From Natronorubrum tibetense GA33 (GTDB taxonomy: Archaea > Halobacteriota > Halobacteria > Halobacteriales > Natrialbaceae), in contig NZ_KB913020.1 in the NCBI RefSeq assembly GCF_000383975.1, positions 124,001-188,000 of the forward strand: a stretch of DNA of 64,000 nt, read 5' to 3'. This document shows, one piece after another, positions 9,149-17,321 of this stretch. A model generated the notes under the pieces. That model ran no database searches and had not been told where the DNA came from. It saw nothing but the letters and a program-made list of their open reading frames with translations. The translations under genes were made by a program, and so were the position numbers. Numbering within the stretch: position 1 is the stretch's first letter; each line of letters starts with the position of its first letter.

Positions 9149-9505
9149 TCAGTCCTCCTCGTCCTCGCTCTCGTCCTCACCGCGGACGAAACTCGCCTGT
9201 GTATCACCGCTCCGTCCGGTTCCGCCCGCGCTGGGACCTTCGATAAGCGAGTCGAAGTCGTCGACTTCGTCGTACTGCTCCTGATAGACGAGTGCTGCCT
9301 TCCCGAGCGACGTAATCTCGTATAACCCGGACCGTTCTGCCGGCCCGATTTTCCGTACGAGTCCGTAATCCTCCAGTACCGGGAGCCTCGTATTGATGTT
9401 CTTGCGGCTCTTCCCCGTGTGAGCGGCGAGATTCGTGGCGACGTTTCGACCCTTATCCTCGAGTGCATCGAGGATCAAAAAATCAGTAGGTTGACGTAAC
9501 TTCAC
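9149..9505 (-). CDS. Winged-helix DNA-binding protein, PhiH1-repressor-like
   Basis: This 118-residue protein starts at a GTG. The first 75 residues form a winged helix: FLILDALEDKGRNVATNLAA, a recognition helix around SRKNINTRLPVLEDYGL, and a wing ending in RSGLYEITSLGKAAL. This architecture is shared by many small haloarchaeal regulators related to the phage PhiH1 repressor. The acidic tail is low complexity. It is likely a transcriptional regulator of unknown targets, and it is convergent with the metalloprotease gene. Confidence 0.82.
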   Translation of the reverse strand: MKLRQPTDFLILDALEDKGRNVATNLAAHTGKSRKNINTRLPVLEDYGLVRKIGPAERSGLYEITSLGKAALVYQEQYDEVDDFDSLIEGPSAGGTGRSGDTQASFVRGEDESEDEED

Positions 9506-9697
9506 TATCGTTCACTCTCATCTATCACTATATTTCCAGCGGTAACTAATACTTTCGCCTTGTTCGGTTGTGGTTTCTACGACGACAGATTGCGAAAACA
9601 GTGAGTAAAAATTCGAAATTTAACATTTAGCGGACCCCGAAAATGCGAGCGGGCACACAGTGACACCGAGTAGGGGGACGGACTACCGAGATGGATG

Positions 9698-10636
9698 TTA
9701 GTTCGACCAAATTTCGTCGATCACCGTCGTATCGGCGTTCGACCGTGTGCCAGTGGTCGAGCGGGTATCCGGGGTCAAGCGGATACCAGCCCTCGATCGG
9801 TCGCCGGCCGACCGCGGTCGCGACCGGTTTTGCTCGAGTGCATCGACGCCGACCGAACCGAGCCACTCCAGGAACGTCGCGACGTCGTCGGGAGCGTCGA
9901 GTCGACAGGAGGCCGCAGACGGCTCGTCGCCACCGACTCGAATCCCGATTCCCTTCGGTTCGACGGTCCGAAACGCCGATTCGTCGGTCACATCGTCGCC
10001 GATGTACATCGGCACCGTTCGTGGCGGCATATCCGCGGAGATCAAGCCGACCGCGTTCCCCTTCCCCCACGGAATCGACGGCCCGATTTCGAGGATGCGT
10101 TTGCCGGTCGAAATCTCGAGTGCGTCGCCGCCGAATCGGTCGACGACTGCGGCCGTCTGGCGCTCGACGATCGGCCGTAGCGCAGGCGGGACCGATCGAA
10201 CGTGAACCGTCCCCGTCAGTCGCTTGTTCTCGATTCGGATGTTCGGCACGTGTTCGAGGGCCGTTTCGAGCGCCGTACAGACCCGCTCTATCTTCACGGC
10301 CCGCTTTCGAGCGACGGGATGGATGGCGACCGACTCGCCGCGCTCGAGTTCGAGACCGTGATTCCCGGCGTACGTCTTCGGGCCGTCGGTTCGCTGCCGG
10401 ACATCGGCTAACGCACGGCCGCTGACGATCGCCGTCGTCACCGACGGTGCCGCCGTGAGGGTCGCCACCGCGGCCTCGTTTTCGGCAGTCGGCGCTGCTG
10501 CATCTGGGTCGTCGACGATCGGTGCGAGCGTCCCGTCGAAATCCAGACAGCACAGGAGATGCGACGCGTCGGCGAGTCGCGACCGTATTCGGTCTCGCTG
10601 GTCGTCGATTGGCTGCGGTGATGTTACGGTCGACAT
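9698..10636 (-). CDS. otsB: Trehalose-6-phosphate phosphatase
   Basis: This 312-residue HAD-superfamily enzyme should remove phosphate from trehalose 6-phosphate to give trehalose, a compatible solute. Motif I DFDGT is at 32-36 (nucleophile Asp32, acid/base Asp34), SGR is at 72-74, the conserved GNHGLE at 91-96, and the Mg-binding motif GDDVTDE at 213-219. The C-terminal 50 residues after the HAD core are Arg/Thr/Ser-rich and not conserved. Its ATG lies 3 nt after the otsA stop, so the two enzymes are co-translated and act in sequence. Confidence 0.93.
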   Translation of the reverse strand: MSTVTSPQPIDDQRDRIRSRLADASHLLCCLDFDGTLAPIVDDPDAAAPTAENEAAVATLTAAPSVTTAIVSGRALADVRQRTDGPKTYAGNHGLELERGESVAIHPVARKRAVKIERVCTALETALEHVPNIRIENKRLTGTVHVRSVPPALRPIVERQTAAVVDRFGGDALEISTGKRILEIGPSIPWGKGNAVGLISADMPPRTVPMYIGDDVTDESAFRTVEPKGIGIRVGGDEPSAASCRLDAPDDVATFLEWLGSVGVDALEQNRSRPRSAGDRSRAGIRLTPDTRSTTGTRSNADTTVIDEIWSN

Positions 10637-10639
10637 TGA

Positions 10640-12490
10640 TCACACGGTGGAGGTGTATTCAGGCGGGTCGATATCCGAATCCGAGTCTGAATTCGAGTCT
10701 GAATTCGAATCCGAGTTTGAATCCGAATCCAAGTCTGAATCCGAATCCGAATCTGAGTCAGAGTCTGAATTAGAACCAGAATTGGAATTGGAACCGGAGT
10801 CCATCTCTGTACTAGCGTCGGAGTCACCAGTCTGGCCCGAATTCGAGTCCGACGTTCGATCCCGAACAGCGCCCGAGACAGTTCCTCGAGTCGCACCGCC
10901 GCGGTGGGTATCGCTGCGGCGCTCGCTGTGTACCCGTCGAATCCAGTCGAACTGGGTATCCATCCACCACTCGAGGTTGCCGCTGAACACTCGGTTTCGG
11001 AGCGTTCGCATCCGGCGTTGTCGCCCGTGTGACGGCATCGCGACCGCGGCCTCGAGCTGGCTCGCGAACCCATCGATATCCGCCGGATCGATCGTGAGTG
11101 CGTGGGAGCCGAGCATCTCGTGGGCGCCGGTTCGGTCGCTCAACAGGAGCGTCCCATCACCGTCGACGTTCGCGGCGACGTACTCCTGAGCGACCAGATT
11201 CATCCCGTCGCAGAGCGGGCTCACGACCATCACGTCCGCACGGCGATAGAGCGCACAGAGTTCGTCGTTCGAGAGGTAGTCTTCGGTGTAGACGATCGGC
11301 TGCCACTCGTCCGTTCCGAATCGCCGATTGATCCGCGTGACCTCGCTTCGGACGAGATCCCCGTGTCGCTCGTAGGTCTGGATGTTCGTCCGGGAGAGCG
11401 AGCACGACTGCACGAAGGTGAACTCGCCGTGCCACGATGGGTTCCGTTCGAGGAATCGCTCGAGAGCGGCCAGCCGTTCCGGAATCCCCTTCGAGTAGTC
11501 GAGTCGATCGACGCCGAGACCGATGACGTTCTCCGCCGAGATCTCGTATCGCTCGAGCAGCTCGGATACCGCCGCATCCGAGACCGATCGCGCATCTCGG
11601 TCGTAGGACTCGGCGTCGACGCCCATCGGCGTCGCGACGATGCGGGTCGTCGTCCCGTTGTAGCGGACGATTCTCCGAGAGCGATCGACGCTGGCAGCCG
11701 GCACGTACCGTTGGACACAGTCGAGAAATCGCTCGGCGTATCGATCGACGTGAAACCCGAGCAGGTCGTTTCCGAGCAATCCCTCGAGAAGGCTTGCGCC
11801 GGCCGGGCAGTGCTGGAACGTCAGGGCCGTTGGCCACGGAATATGCCAGAACTGCGCGATGGTCGTCGACGGCGGAACCGACTCGCGGATCATTTCCGGC
11901 GCGAGTGCGAAGTGATAGTCCTGCAGCCAGACGACCGAGTCCTCGGTCGCGTGCTCGCTTACCGCGTCGGCGAACCGTTCGTTGACAGTCCGGTACCAGT
12001 CGAAATCGTTCGACCGGTTCTCGACGAAATCGGTAAAGCCGTGACACAGCGGCCAGAGCACGCGATTACTGAATCCGTAGTAGTAGGAGTCGACCGCGGC
12101 CTCCGAGAGGTCGAGCCGCCTGAGGGTGTACGATTCCTCCGCCGGCGGGACGGCAACGCAGTTGTCCTCGTCGGTGACGTCGAAGTCCGCCTCGCCGTCG
12201 CCCCAGGCGATCCAGGTTCCTTCGGACTCCTGGACCACGGGATCGAGACCGGCAGTCAGCCCGCCGGTGGGTTCATCCACCTCGATGGATCGACTCGCCG
12301 TCTCCGCGACTTCTTCCTCGTCATCTTCGTACTCGTGCCGGTACGGCTGCCGGTTCGAAACGACGATCAGCGAGCCGGGGCAGGCCGATTCGTCGGCCTG
12401 CGCGTCGGCTGTCACACGACCGTACCCGTCGGCCCGTAACTGTCTGTTATTCGGGTGCGTCGACGACGACCGCTCGTCGGTAAATCGCAT
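10640..12490 (-). CDS. otsA: Trehalose-6-phosphate synthase with Ser-Asp repeat tail
   Basis: This 616-residue GT20 enzyme joins a nucleotide-activated glucose (UDP- or ADP-glucose) and glucose 6-phosphate. Visible motifs are SNRQPY (45-50), WLQDYHFALAPEMIR (188-202), FWHIPWP (214-220), VDRLDYSKGI (328-336) and DGMNLVAQEY (428-437). The catalytic domain ends near residue 530. The last 70 residues are a low-complexity Ser/Asp/Asn tail encoded by a purine-rich repeat, which other trehalose synthases lack. The tail may be a salt-adapted solubility extension or slippage-prone DNA. It is the first gene of the otsA-otsB operon. Confidence 0.93.
   Translation of the reverse strand: MRFTDERSSSTHPNNRQLRADGYGRVTADAQADESACPGSLIVVSNRQPYRHEYEDDEEEVAETASRSIEVDEPTGGLTAGLDPVVQESEGTWIAWGDGEADFDVTDEDNCVAVPPAEESYTLRRLDLSEAAVDSYYYGFSNRVLWPLCHGFTDFVENRSNDFDWYRTVNERFADAVSEHATEDSVVWLQDYHFALAPEMIRESVPPSTTIAQFWHIPWPTALTFQHCPAGASLLEGLLGNDLLGFHVDRYAERFLDCVQRYVPAASVDRSRRIVRYNGTTTRIVATPMGVDAESYDRDARSVSDAAVSELLERYEISAENVIGLGVDRLDYSKGIPERLAALERFLERNPSWHGEFTFVQSCSLSRTNIQTYERHGDLVRSEVTRINRRFGTDEWQPIVYTEDYLSNDELCALYRRADVMVVSPLCDGMNLVAQEYVAANVDGDGTLLLSDRTGAHEMLGSHALTIDPADIDGFASQLEAAVAMPSHGRQRRMRTLRNRVFSGNLEWWMDTQFDWIRRVHSERRSDTHRGGATRGTVSGAVRDRTSDSNSGQTGDSDASTEMDSGSNSNSGSNSDSDSDSDSDSDLDSDSNSDSNSDSNSDSDSDIDPPEYTSTV
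10668..10800 (-). repeat. Hexanucleotide-type repeat encoding the Ser-Asp tail of OtsA
   Basis: About 130 bp built from degenerate hexamers (GAATCC / GAGTCT / GAATTC on the plus strand), read in otsA as Ser-Asp and Ser-Asn pairs. Codon variants are mixed, so it has diverged since expansion. Confidence 0.85.
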
Positions 12491-12842
12491 TCGCTGATAA
12501 TACAGCGTTTCGTGGCGGGTTGCTTCGCGGCCTGCATCCGCATGGACCTCTAATAGCGTCCGCTACTCGTCAAATATACCAGACAATGAGAGAAAATGAC
12601 CGAATCTACTCCGAATACCACGGTACAATACCAGCTATTTTTCGACAGATACCGTTCAATAGCGCGGAGGAGAATACACCTCGCTGTCCATCAAGCCGGC
12701 ATTGATGCGCCGCCCGGACTACCACTGATTCACCCGTCAGACTGGCACCACTCATCAAAACAGCACTGGTCACATCGCCACCCGGCCGAGAAACCACCTC
12801 GTCAGTCCAAACGTTCTTTCCGTTCTCCCGCGAATCGCGAGT
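12491..12842. other. Intergenic region between divergent otsA and peptidase genes
   Basis: About 350 bp holding the two divergent promoters. It includes an AT-rich stretch near 12570-12640. No convincing gene; the small frames are not haloarchaeal in composition. Confidence 0.5.
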
Positions 12843-14045
12843 ATGCAATCGCCCGTCGAGCGTCGAATTGGAGACTGTCAACGCCGACTCGAGCGCGCTG
12901 GTACGTCGCTACTCGTCTGTTTCCCGAGTCCGAATATGACCTATCTGACCGGGTTCGAGGAATCAGCCTCCGAACGTCACTTGTTGCTGTTCGTTCCGCG
13001 AACAGGCGACCCCATCGTCGTCGCGCCAACGATGTACGACCAACAGCTCGCCGACGTGCCGATCGACGATCCCTCGCTCGAGATTCGGTTCTGGAACGAC
13101 AGCGACGACCCGGTCGCCGTTATCGACGGCGTCCTCGAGGAACTGCTCGGGCGGGGAGGTGCCGACGACAGCACGGCAACCGACGAGACAGGCGACGAAC
13201 CGCCGGCGATCCTCGTCGACGACCGGATGTGGGCGACGTTCACGCAGGATCTCAGAGCGTGCGTGCCGGACGCACGGTTCGGCCTCGCGAGCGATGTCCT
13301 CGAAGACCTCCGCGTCCGAAAGGACGAGATCGAACTGGACGCCCTGCGGAGGGCGGGGCAGGTCGCCGATCGCGTCTCGCTTGAGATTCGCTCGCGCGGG
13401 GAGGATCTTCTCGGTATGACCGAGGCGGAGTTAGCGACCGAGATCGAACGCCTGCTCGCAGCCGAAGGCGGCGGGAAGCCGGCGTTCGAGACGATCGTCG
13501 CGTCGGGGCCGAACGGCGCCCGACCGCATCACCACAGCAGTGACCGAGAGATCGAGCGCGGCGATCCCATCGTGTTGGATTTCGGCGCGTTCGTCGACGC
13601 CGATCTCGAGGCCGGGACGGGACGCTATCCGGGCGACCAGACGCGGACCGTAGTCGTCGGCGAGCCGTCGGCCGAATACGAGCGAGTACACGAGGTCGTC
13701 CGGCAGGCACAGCACGCCGCGGTCGATGCGGTCGAACCCGGCGTCACTGCCGCCGCGATCGATCGGGCCGCACGAACGACGATCGAGGCCGCCGGCTACG
13801 GCGACGCGTTCGTTCACCGAACCGGTCACGGCGTCGGCCTCGAGGTCCACGAGCCGCCGTACATCGTCGAAGGCAACGACCGCGAACTCGAGTCCGGAAT
13901 GGTGTTCAGCGTCGAACCGGGCGTCTACCTCGAGGGACAATTCGGTGTCAGAATCGAAGATCTCGTCGTCGTGACAGAAGACGGTGCCGAACGCCTAAAC
14001 GACTCACCGCGGGGCTGGGAAACCGGTGGAACGTCTCAGTCGTAA
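12843..14045 (+). CDS. Xaa-Pro aminopeptidase-type M24 metallopeptidase
   Basis: This 400-residue cytoplasmic peptidase should release an N-terminal residue preceding proline. Residues 1-155 are the creatinase-like N-terminal domain, and 165-385 the pita-bread catalytic domain. The five metal ligands are all visible: Asp246 (LDFG), Asp265 (GDQTRTV), His329 (TGHGVG), Glu358 (VEPGVY) and Glu372 (RIEDLV). The HHHSSD segment near 229-234 also fits the substrate pocket. The gene ends just before the first origin box, and no operon partner is apparent. Confidence 0.92.
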   Translation: MQSPVERRIGDCQRRLERAGTSLLVCFPSPNMTYLTGFEESASERHLLLFVPRTGDPIVVAPTMYDQQLADVPIDDPSLEIRFWNDSDDPVAVIDGVLEELLGRGGADDSTATDETGDEPPAILVDDRMWATFTQDLRACVPDARFGLASDVLEDLRVRKDEIELDALRRAGQVADRVSLEIRSRGEDLLGMTEAELATEIERLLAAEGGGKPAFETIVASGPNGARPHHHSSDREIERGDPIVLDFGAFVDADLEAGTGRYPGDQTRTVVVGEPSAEYERVHEVVRQAQHAAVDAVEPGVTAAAIDRAARTTIEAAGYGDAFVHRTGHGVGLEVHEPPYIVEGNDRELESGMVFSVEPGVYLEGQFGVRIEDLVVVTEDGAERLNDSPRGWETGGTSQS

Positions 14046-14051
14046 CTCGAG

Positions 14052-14115
14052 ACACCACGTTTCCGGTGAATCAGTTCGGACTGTCAGTGAATCGGACACC
14101 TGGTTTCCGGTGAAA
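14052..14115 (-). repeat. Two ORB-like origin boxes downstream of orc1/cdc6
   Basis: Two copies lie in reverse orientation: 14052-14070 (ACACCACGTTTCCGGTGAA) and 14096-14115 (ACACCTGGTTTCCGGTGAAA). They sit between the M24 peptidase stop and the orc1/cdc6 stop, about 1.3 kb from the nearest upstream box, so Orc1-binding sites flank the gene on both sides. Confidence 0.85.
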
Positions 14116-14152
14116 CGTCATCGCACTGTCCGTCTCTCGATCGGAATCGTCG

Positions 14153-15358
14153 CTACGTCTCGTCCGTTTCGACGAGGACCTTCCGTACGACGTCCGGGTC
14201 CTCGAGCAGTTGGTGTTCGGTGTAGCTCCCCTCGGCGCTGCCGCCGCTCTGGCGGGACTGCTCGATGATGTCGAGAAACGCGTGCTCTTTTAACAGGTCG
14301 CGGACCCGACGTAGCGAAAGCGTATCGGAGCCCTCCTGTCGACAGATCTCCTCGTAGACGTCGAAGATGCGCGTCGTTCGAAAGCCGTCCTCCTCTGGCC
14401 TGTTGAGTGCGAGCACCGCGAGCGCCTGCAGCACGTACCTGGAGTGGGGTGTCGACCCACGGATCAGTTCGCGGAATCGGTCGGTTTCTGCGCGTTCGCG
14501 AGCCTGCACGACGAACTCCTCGCGAACCGTTTTGCTTCCGTTCGACTGGGCGATCTCACCGGCGTACCGAAGGATGTCGATCGCCTTCCGGGCGTCACCG
14601 TGTTCGCGAGCGGCGAGCGCTGCGGCCCGCGGGATGACCGACGGGTCAAGAACCTCATCTTTGAACGCGTCGCTGCGCGCCTGCATGATGTCCCGGAGCT
14701 GATTTGCATCGTACGGCGGAAAAACGAACTCGCGCTCGCAGAGACTCGACTTGACCCGTTCGTCCATCCGATCCTTGTACTTGATCTTGTTACTGATCCC
14801 GATGACGCCGATCTTGCAGTCCTCGAGTTTGCCGGCCTCGCCCGCGCGCGAAAGTTGCATGAGAATGTCGTCGTCGTCCAGCTTGTCGACTTCGTCCAAG
14901 ATGATGAGGACGACCTCGTACTGGGTATCGAGCACACGCCAGAGGCGTTTGTAGTAAGTCGACGTGCTGAGCCCTTTATCCGGGATCTTGATATCGGTGA
15001 CCGCCGAGTCGTTCAACGAGTGGGCGATCGTCTGGACCGCCTGCGTCTCTGTGCTGTCCTGTGCACAGTCGACGTAGGCAAAGTCGGCCGTGACGCCCTC
15101 CTCTTTCGCGACGCGGACCAACCGTTCGGAGATATGCTTCGCACAGAGAGACTTTCCGGTGCCCGTCTTGCCGTAGATGAGCAGATTGCTCGGGCTCTGC
15201 CCGAAAATTGCCGGATTGACGGCGTTCGCGAGATCTGCGATCTCGTCGTCTCGCCCGACGATACGCCCTTCCTCGGGGAGGTGATTGATCTCGAGCAGCT
15301 CTTTATTCTCGAAGATCGGATCGTCTCGGGTGAAGAGGTCGTCGCCGGAACTCGACAT
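14153..15358 (-). CDS. orc1/cdc6: Orc1/Cdc6 replication initiator (oriC1/Cdc6A type)
   Basis: This 401-residue AAA+ ATPase binds origin boxes and loads the MCM helicase. Walker A GKTGTGKS is at 63-70, Walker B LIILDEVDKLD at 151-161, sensor 1 around IGISNK (186-191) and sensor 2 in HGDARKAID (253-261). A C-terminal winged helix (about 300-400) binds DNA. The frame is open further upstream, but MSSSGDDLFTRDDPIF is the family start and places the ATG right beside the first box at 15368. The near-identity of the core to haloarchaeal Cdc6A-type initiators, together with the boxes, marks this as the gene of the adjacent origin. Confidence 0.96.
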   Translation of the reverse strand: MSSSGDDLFTRDDPIFENKELLEINHLPEEGRIVGRDDEIADLANAVNPAIFGQSPSNLLIYGKTGTGKSLCAKHISERLVRVAKEEGVTADFAYVDCAQDSTETQAVQTIAHSLNDSAVTDIKIPDKGLSTSTYYKRLWRVLDTQYEVVLIILDEVDKLDDDDILMQLSRAGEAGKLEDCKIGVIGISNKIKYKDRMDERVKSSLCEREFVFPPYDANQLRDIMQARSDAFKDEVLDPSVIPRAAALAAREHGDARKAIDILRYAGEIAQSNGSKTVREEFVVQARERAETDRFRELIRGSTPHSRYVLQALAVLALNRPEEDGFRTTRIFDVYEEICRQEGSDTLSLRRVRDLLKEHAFLDIIEQSRQSGGSAEGSYTEHQLLEDPDVVRKVLVETDET

Positions 15359-15367
15359 AGGTAGTAG

Positions 15368-15592
15368 ACACCACGTTTCCGGTGAAACGTCTTTACTGTT
15401 TGGACTCGTTCGCCGGAAACCGATGAGACGGTGAAATTTCTCGGAGAGAGCGGGTCTCGAAAGGGGAGGGTGGAACAAACCGAAAGTGGGTGAAAAGTGG
15501 AGCACACACACACCACGTTTCCGGTGAAACGGGGTAAAGGGGGTGTGGGGGTGCAGTTGAAACGGGGGTTGGATTCATCGGAAACCCGGTGT
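15368..15592. repeat. ORB-like origin boxes next to the orc1/cdc6 start
   Basis: Three boxes: 15368-15388 and 15510-15530 in reverse orientation (ACACCACGTTTCCGGTGAAAC), and 15574-15593 in forward orientation (TTCATCGGAAACCCGGTGTG). The second is followed by G-runs (15531-15555), a feature reported near haloarchaeal origin boxes. The first lies about 10 bp before the orc1/cdc6 ATG and could let the initiator repress itself. Confidence 0.88.
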
Positions 15593-15639
15593 GGTGGGAA
15601 TTGGCTATCGATACACCAAAGCCGAATTTTACCAGTGTA

Positions 15640-15865
15640 AGCACCCGTATTGCGAACGGAGGGCAATTAACCGCGAATCGATCCAAGGGCAGACCCAATA
15701 TTACAGAGAGAGATCAATGAAAGGTGAGAAAACCTAAACAGATCAAGACGGCATAATTCAAAGATAGTATCATAAGTTGGTGAATACCACCATAAGTTGG
15801 TGAAATACCGACTATAAGATCAGAGAGAAGCCATTTACTGAGTACAATCAGACTGAAAGACGAGT
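15640..15865. other. AT-rich segment, probable DNA-unwinding element
   Basis: This is the AT-richest part of the origin. It includes two direct repeats sharing CATAAGTTGGTGAATACC (15771-15788) and a near copy (15791-15809) with a 20-bp period. It is bounded by a forward box on the left and reverse boxes on the right, the usual placement of an unwinding element. Confidence 0.65.
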
Positions 15866-15912
15866 ACACCTCCTCGGTTTCCGGTGAACACTACCTCGAA
15901 TTTCCGGTGAAA
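15866..15912 (-). repeat. Two partial ORB-like boxes
   Basis: Both keep the core TTTCCGGTGAA in reverse orientation (cores at 15879-15889 and 15901-15911) but have lost the ACACCACG half. They are probably weak or single-domain binding sites at the edge of the AT-rich segment. Confidence 0.65.
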
Positions 15913-16061
15913 GAGCTCCAATCGACTTACGTCGATTAGTATTCTCTGTTCTGACTCAATGGACTTTTTCGCCCATGTGTACTTATAGGTACTGGATTCA
16001 ATCACACATACCGCTAGATTCTTTTGACAGTGACTCCAACCGATGGCCTTCTTTCTCCTCA

Positions 16062-16822
16062 TTTTACCGGAAACGTGGTGTGTCGGTCTTCGCAAAGTGC
16101 GTCGTAGTGTGTTATACACTGGTGTTCTCTCCACTATTGGCGTTTAATTTCAGTGATTAGCGTTTGGCCTTGGTCTACTCTTCTTCTCGAGTACGTTCCC
16201 GTTCGCATTCATCACCGTTGGCTCGAATTCGGATCTTTTGCTGTCATCATCGAATCGAATCTCTCTCACACGCCCCTCTATTTTCCCCCTTTCACCGGAA
16301 ACCCGGTGTGTGCGCGCGGCCCAACTGGGTCCTTTCAGTCATCTCACCGACTATCGGTTCGTGAGCAGATGAAGCAGTGACTACCTACTCGTTTCCTTAT
16401 TCACCGGAAACGTGGTGTGCCAGTGCAACCGATTAACGTAACGGATGACCGACTGGTTCTCTCTCCCTCGCGTCAATTCTCGTACTCACTGCCTCATCTG
16501 CTCACGATACTGCCTTCTCTGATCACGATCTTTCCACACTTACAGTCTCACTTCAGTCTCACTTCAGTCTCACTTCGGTCTCTCACTTCGGTCTCACTAT
16601 GGCTGTCTCATCCGTCTGTCTTGTTCCCAGCGTTGCTCCCAGCGTATTTTTCTTACAGGACGTCTCCCGTTGCGCCCATCGACCACGTGTCTTCACCGGA
16701 AACACGGTGTGTGGCTCAGTAGCGACGCTGGTCTCGAGTGCCGCGTATCGGCCGTCTTCATCGCGTGCCGATCGTCCATCACGTACCGACCGTCGTGTAA
16801 TTTCACCGGAAACATGGTGTGT
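16062..16822 (+). repeat. Five forward ORB-like origin boxes
   Basis: Copies at 16062-16083, 16291-16312, 16400-16420, 16692-16712 and 16801-16822 follow the pattern TTCACCGGAAACNNGGTGTG. The variable dinucleotide is GT, CC, GT, AC and AT. All point the same way, opposite to the boxes next to orc1/cdc6. Confidence 0.9.
16543..16597 (+). repeat. 11-bp tandem repeat in the origin
   Basis: CAGTCTCACTT is repeated three times and continues into two diverged copies (CGGTCTCTCACTT, CGGTCTCACT). It is pyrimidine-rich on the plus strand and of unknown role. Confidence 0.75.
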
Positions 16823-16936
16823 CCGTTTCACTCTATCGTAACAACTGGAACTTCCAGTGGCTACTATCGCTGTAGCCAATAGCACTGGACGATCAAAACC
16901 AAAACCCAACGCCGAAACCGACGTTCGATGCAGGGA

Positions 16937-17089
16937 TCAGTAGTAGTACAACTCGAGTTCGTGTCCGCAGTTCCGACACGCGGTTTCCCTCCCCTGGAGT
17001 CGGTTCGTGGCACGCTCTTCGTGGATCCCCGGACCCGGCGGCACGGACGCGTCGACGCGTGCTTCACACTCCGGACAGCCGATACGCAT
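16937..17089 (-). CDS. 50-residue zinc-ribbon microprotein
   Basis: A complete 50-codon frame from the ATG at 17089 to TGA. It has CPEC near the N-terminus (Cys5, Cys8) and CRNC in the C-terminal third (Cys38, Cys41), then GHELELYYY. The paired CxxC knuckles match the haloarchaeal small CPxCG-type zinc-finger proteins, a large and mostly uncharacterised class linked by knock-out work in Haloferax to stress, motility and biofilm phenotypes. It lies at the origin-distal edge, opposite to the next box cluster. The role is unknown, but the protein pattern is clear. Confidence 0.85.
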   Translation of the reverse strand: MRIGCPECEARVDASVPPGPGIHEERATNRLQGRETACRNCGHELELYYY

Positions 17090-17321
17090 ATTTGAGTGGT
17101 CTGATCGAGACATACCCCAAGAGTATTCGAGAACTTCGGTTAGTTATTCCAGCCGTACGATCGATTTGTCGTCGGTTTCGGTGCATTTCGTCGTCGTAGG
17201 ATCGAATTTCTGTTACTCGACTATCGACATCGGCAACGAACACACCATCGGTATTGGCAACGATTCCGGTCTACAGAAGACCCGGACCGTCCAGTCGATC
17301 GGTTCGCGAGGTACGTGCTTG

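Larger units (their letters stand above)
15359..16850. other. oriC: Chromosome-type replication origin (oriC)
   Basis: About 1.5 kb without genes, directly upstream of orc1/cdc6. It contains ORB-like elements in both orientations around an AT-rich segment with short direct repeats. Open frames inside it are composition artefacts. The organisation (initiator gene, inverted boxes, AT-rich unwinding region) is that of the haloarchaeal oriC1-type origin. Activity is inferred, not measured. Confidence 0.9.

Noticed and set aside
11102-12439. 445-residue open frame opposite otsA
   Set aside because: Shadow of a strongly conserved gene; no own motif or start signal.
12606-12881. 91-residue minus-strand frame upstream of the M24 peptidase gene
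   Set aside because: Not haloarchaeal in composition, and overlaps the peptidase start.
14052-16822. ORB elements considered as a CRISPR array
   Set aside because: The spacing is irregular (tens to hundreds of bp), both orientations occur, and no cas genes are present.
15975-16909. Short open frames inside the origin
   Set aside because: Pro/Ser/Leu-rich translations that arise from the ORB and pyrimidine repeats; no start signals.
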